From Antennarius striatus (Eukaryota; Chordata; Actinopteri; Lophiiformes; Antennariidae), in assembly GCF_040054535.1 (NCBI RefSeq), contig NC_090782.1, forward strand, positions 19,065,001 through 19,129,000: a stretch of DNA of 64,000 nucleotides, in the 5' to 3' direction. Position 1 is the stretch's first letter, and each line of letters begins with the position of its first letter. Positions 62,412-64,000 of this stretch are shown here, piece after piece. The translations under genes and the position numbers were made by a program. The notes below the pieces were generated by a model. The model worked only from the letters and a program-made list of their open reading frames with translations. It was not told the origin of the DNA and made no database searches.

Positions 62412-62624
62412 GGATCACCTTTCTGGAAAATGTGCCTCACACAACAGACTTGTATTGATTTTTGCTATCATGTGGTTTACCTTATTAGTGTTAGTCCACT
62501 CCTGTGGACGCTTACGTGTCATCCCATCATTACAGCCATCTACCTAGCCTTTGTAAAGGCGACAAGGATTCTCAAAACCAAGATCCGTTCATTCCTTCTA
62601 CTCAAAGAGAAACTTGCAGGTTAA
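62412..62624 (+). pseudogene. Possible remnant of a second glycosyltransferase 5' end
   Basis: ATGTGCCTCACACAACAGAC followed by TTGTATTGATTTTTGC parallels 58900-58937, upstream of the B3GNT3-like gene. Further on, after an acceptor-like CTACCTAG, a frame reads VKATRILKTKIRSFLLL, similar in pattern to FRKLRRFKTRFFLLLLG. No catalytic domain follows. The evidence is weak and by eye only. Confidence 0.3.
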
Positions 62625-64000
62625 AAATATGGGGACATCAAGTAACATTTAAGGGGAAATAAAATTGTTGAACTTTGCGGGGAGCTGAGAATATCCAATC
62701 TACCAGAGCTCAATAAGACAAAAAAAAATCCTGACATGTCTGGAAAAGGGTGTCCATTATTCATATACACTGTATATGTCCAGTTCTCAGGGTTTTAAGT
62801 TTACCTTTTATAAAGTGCATGATGATATCAAAAGTCTTTCTGACATGCTCCAATCTGCACTGTAGATCTAGCAAGGGCTGTGGACCTAGTAGATGTATTT
62901 GCAGACACTTTCCAGCATACAGTAGTTATAACATCTATAAAATGAGTGACTAAATAACTGCCTTTTATTGAGTTCCATAGTAACAGTACACTGTTATGCC
63001 CAGTCTAGGGGTGTCTGAGTCACAACATGAAAAGGGCCCATCTTCCCCAAGTTCCAAGGAGCCACAAAGACCAATGTTAAAAGGAAATAAGACATTAGAA
63101 GTTTTTATTTACAAGAATGAAAGAGATGTCAAATAATAGGTTAAGCTTCAGGTTGGACTAATGTCAAAATAACAAAAAGAAAAAATGATCCTATCTGCAA
63201 AGTAAATAATTAACCTACCAGAAAAACAAATGACAAAATTTTACCTCCCTAACTAGGTAAACAGGAGAAAAATATTACTAACCAAACTGCAGTCCAACCC
63301 TACTTCTCAACCAAAGTTAAGCAAACCATTAACAAAACTACATGAGGCTGATTGGGAGCTGTGGAGGAAGAGATCTTCTGCCTGCTGCCCCCAAACAATG
63401 CGATCTTGGCTCTTTATATAGCTTTTGAGACCTTGGTGTGACCAATCAGATGAAAGAATAGGTATGCTCCTCCAATCACCGTTGGGTGATGGCACAGGCC
63501 AATTTGCACGTATGACAAGGAGCAGACAGAAAATTACACATTTGGTTTTATCAAAATTAATTTCTGGTAGTCATTAAAAACAGTTTTAGAATAAATAAAG
63601 ATGTAATACAGGTTGTTGTTTTTGCCATTTTGCATTCATTCATTCTCCTGTGGACACTACATCAAGATGAAAGAGCCTTCTCCACACAAATTTCAGTAAT
63701 ATCTGTTAGTAATATCTTTATTTACTTTTGATTACTTTTATAAAAGAAAGCACTTATTTGTCACTTGGTTTTTATCCAACTTTTGCATGTTTTTCGATAA
63801 TCAATCAATCAACCTTTATTTGTATGGCGCTTACTCACATCATCAGACATTTAAAAGTGTTTTAACAGACAGAAAAACCCAACAGGACTCCCTCTCCAAA
63901 AGTAAGCGACAGCTTATGCTTGCTCTGGAGGGTCTACCTCCTTGCTGTCACTGCAGATTGTAAAACGAGCACGTAAACGAGAAGACTGCCCCAACACACA
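62625..64000. other. Terminal intergenic stretch
   Basis: No gene was recognised. A retroposon-like tail, AATCAATCAATCAACCTTTA followed by TTTGTATGGCGC, lies at about 63799-63832. Confidence 0.5.

Overview
The window is a gene-dense stretch of a ray-finned fish (teleost) nuclear genome. Genes are split by short introns, intergenic DNA is AT-rich, microsatellites are abundant, and fish-type SINE tails, terminal-inverted-repeat transposons and a degraded Ty3/gypsy element are present. No prokaryotic or viral gene organisation is seen. All gene models were built by hand from splice sites, reading phase and remembered family sequences; no alignment was run.

Layout, left to right. 1-3985 (+) holds the 3' part of a discoidin-domain receptor tyrosine kinase, DDR2 (12 exons; the 5' end lies outside). 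5935-8817 (+) is hsd17b7, a steroid and cholesterol-pathway reductase. 9252-9713 (-) is an unrecognised single-pass membrane ORF. 11985-18922 (+) is serbp1, an RGG-box mRNA/ribosome-binding protein. 21626-30046 (-) is il12rb2 and 33109-41675 (-) is il23r, two gp130-type cytokine receptors in tandem. 43339-48786 (-) and 52253-56042 (-) are two intact cytochrome P450 family 2 genes of the CYP2J/2N/2P/2AD type, with two broken relatives at 50017-50404 and 56538-57646. 59108-60607 (+) is a GT31 beta-1,3-N-acetylglucosaminyltransferase resembling B3GNT3. The last 3.4 kb is repeats and a weak remnant of a related sequence.

Two groups of genes belong together. ddr2 and hsd17b7 are neighbours in human 1q23. 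serbp1, il12rb2 and il23r are neighbours in human 1p31. Their adjacency here records a rearrangement or an older linkage. IL12RB2 and IL23R are the signalling chains that pair with IL12RB1 to receive IL-12 and IL-23. The tails read here keep a STAT4-type YLxS site (IL12RB2) and three STAT3-type YxxQ sites (IL23R). The IL23R model has three membrane-proximal fibronectin III modules that human IL23R lacks.

Points most worth a second look are: GC-AG introns in ddr2, il23r and in the same intron of three P450 copies; an 8-nt first coding segment in the glycosyltransferase; a THAP-bearing, TTAA-flanked transposon remnant; mosaic P450 pseudogenes next to a gypsy fragment; and retroposon tails joined to different microsatellites.
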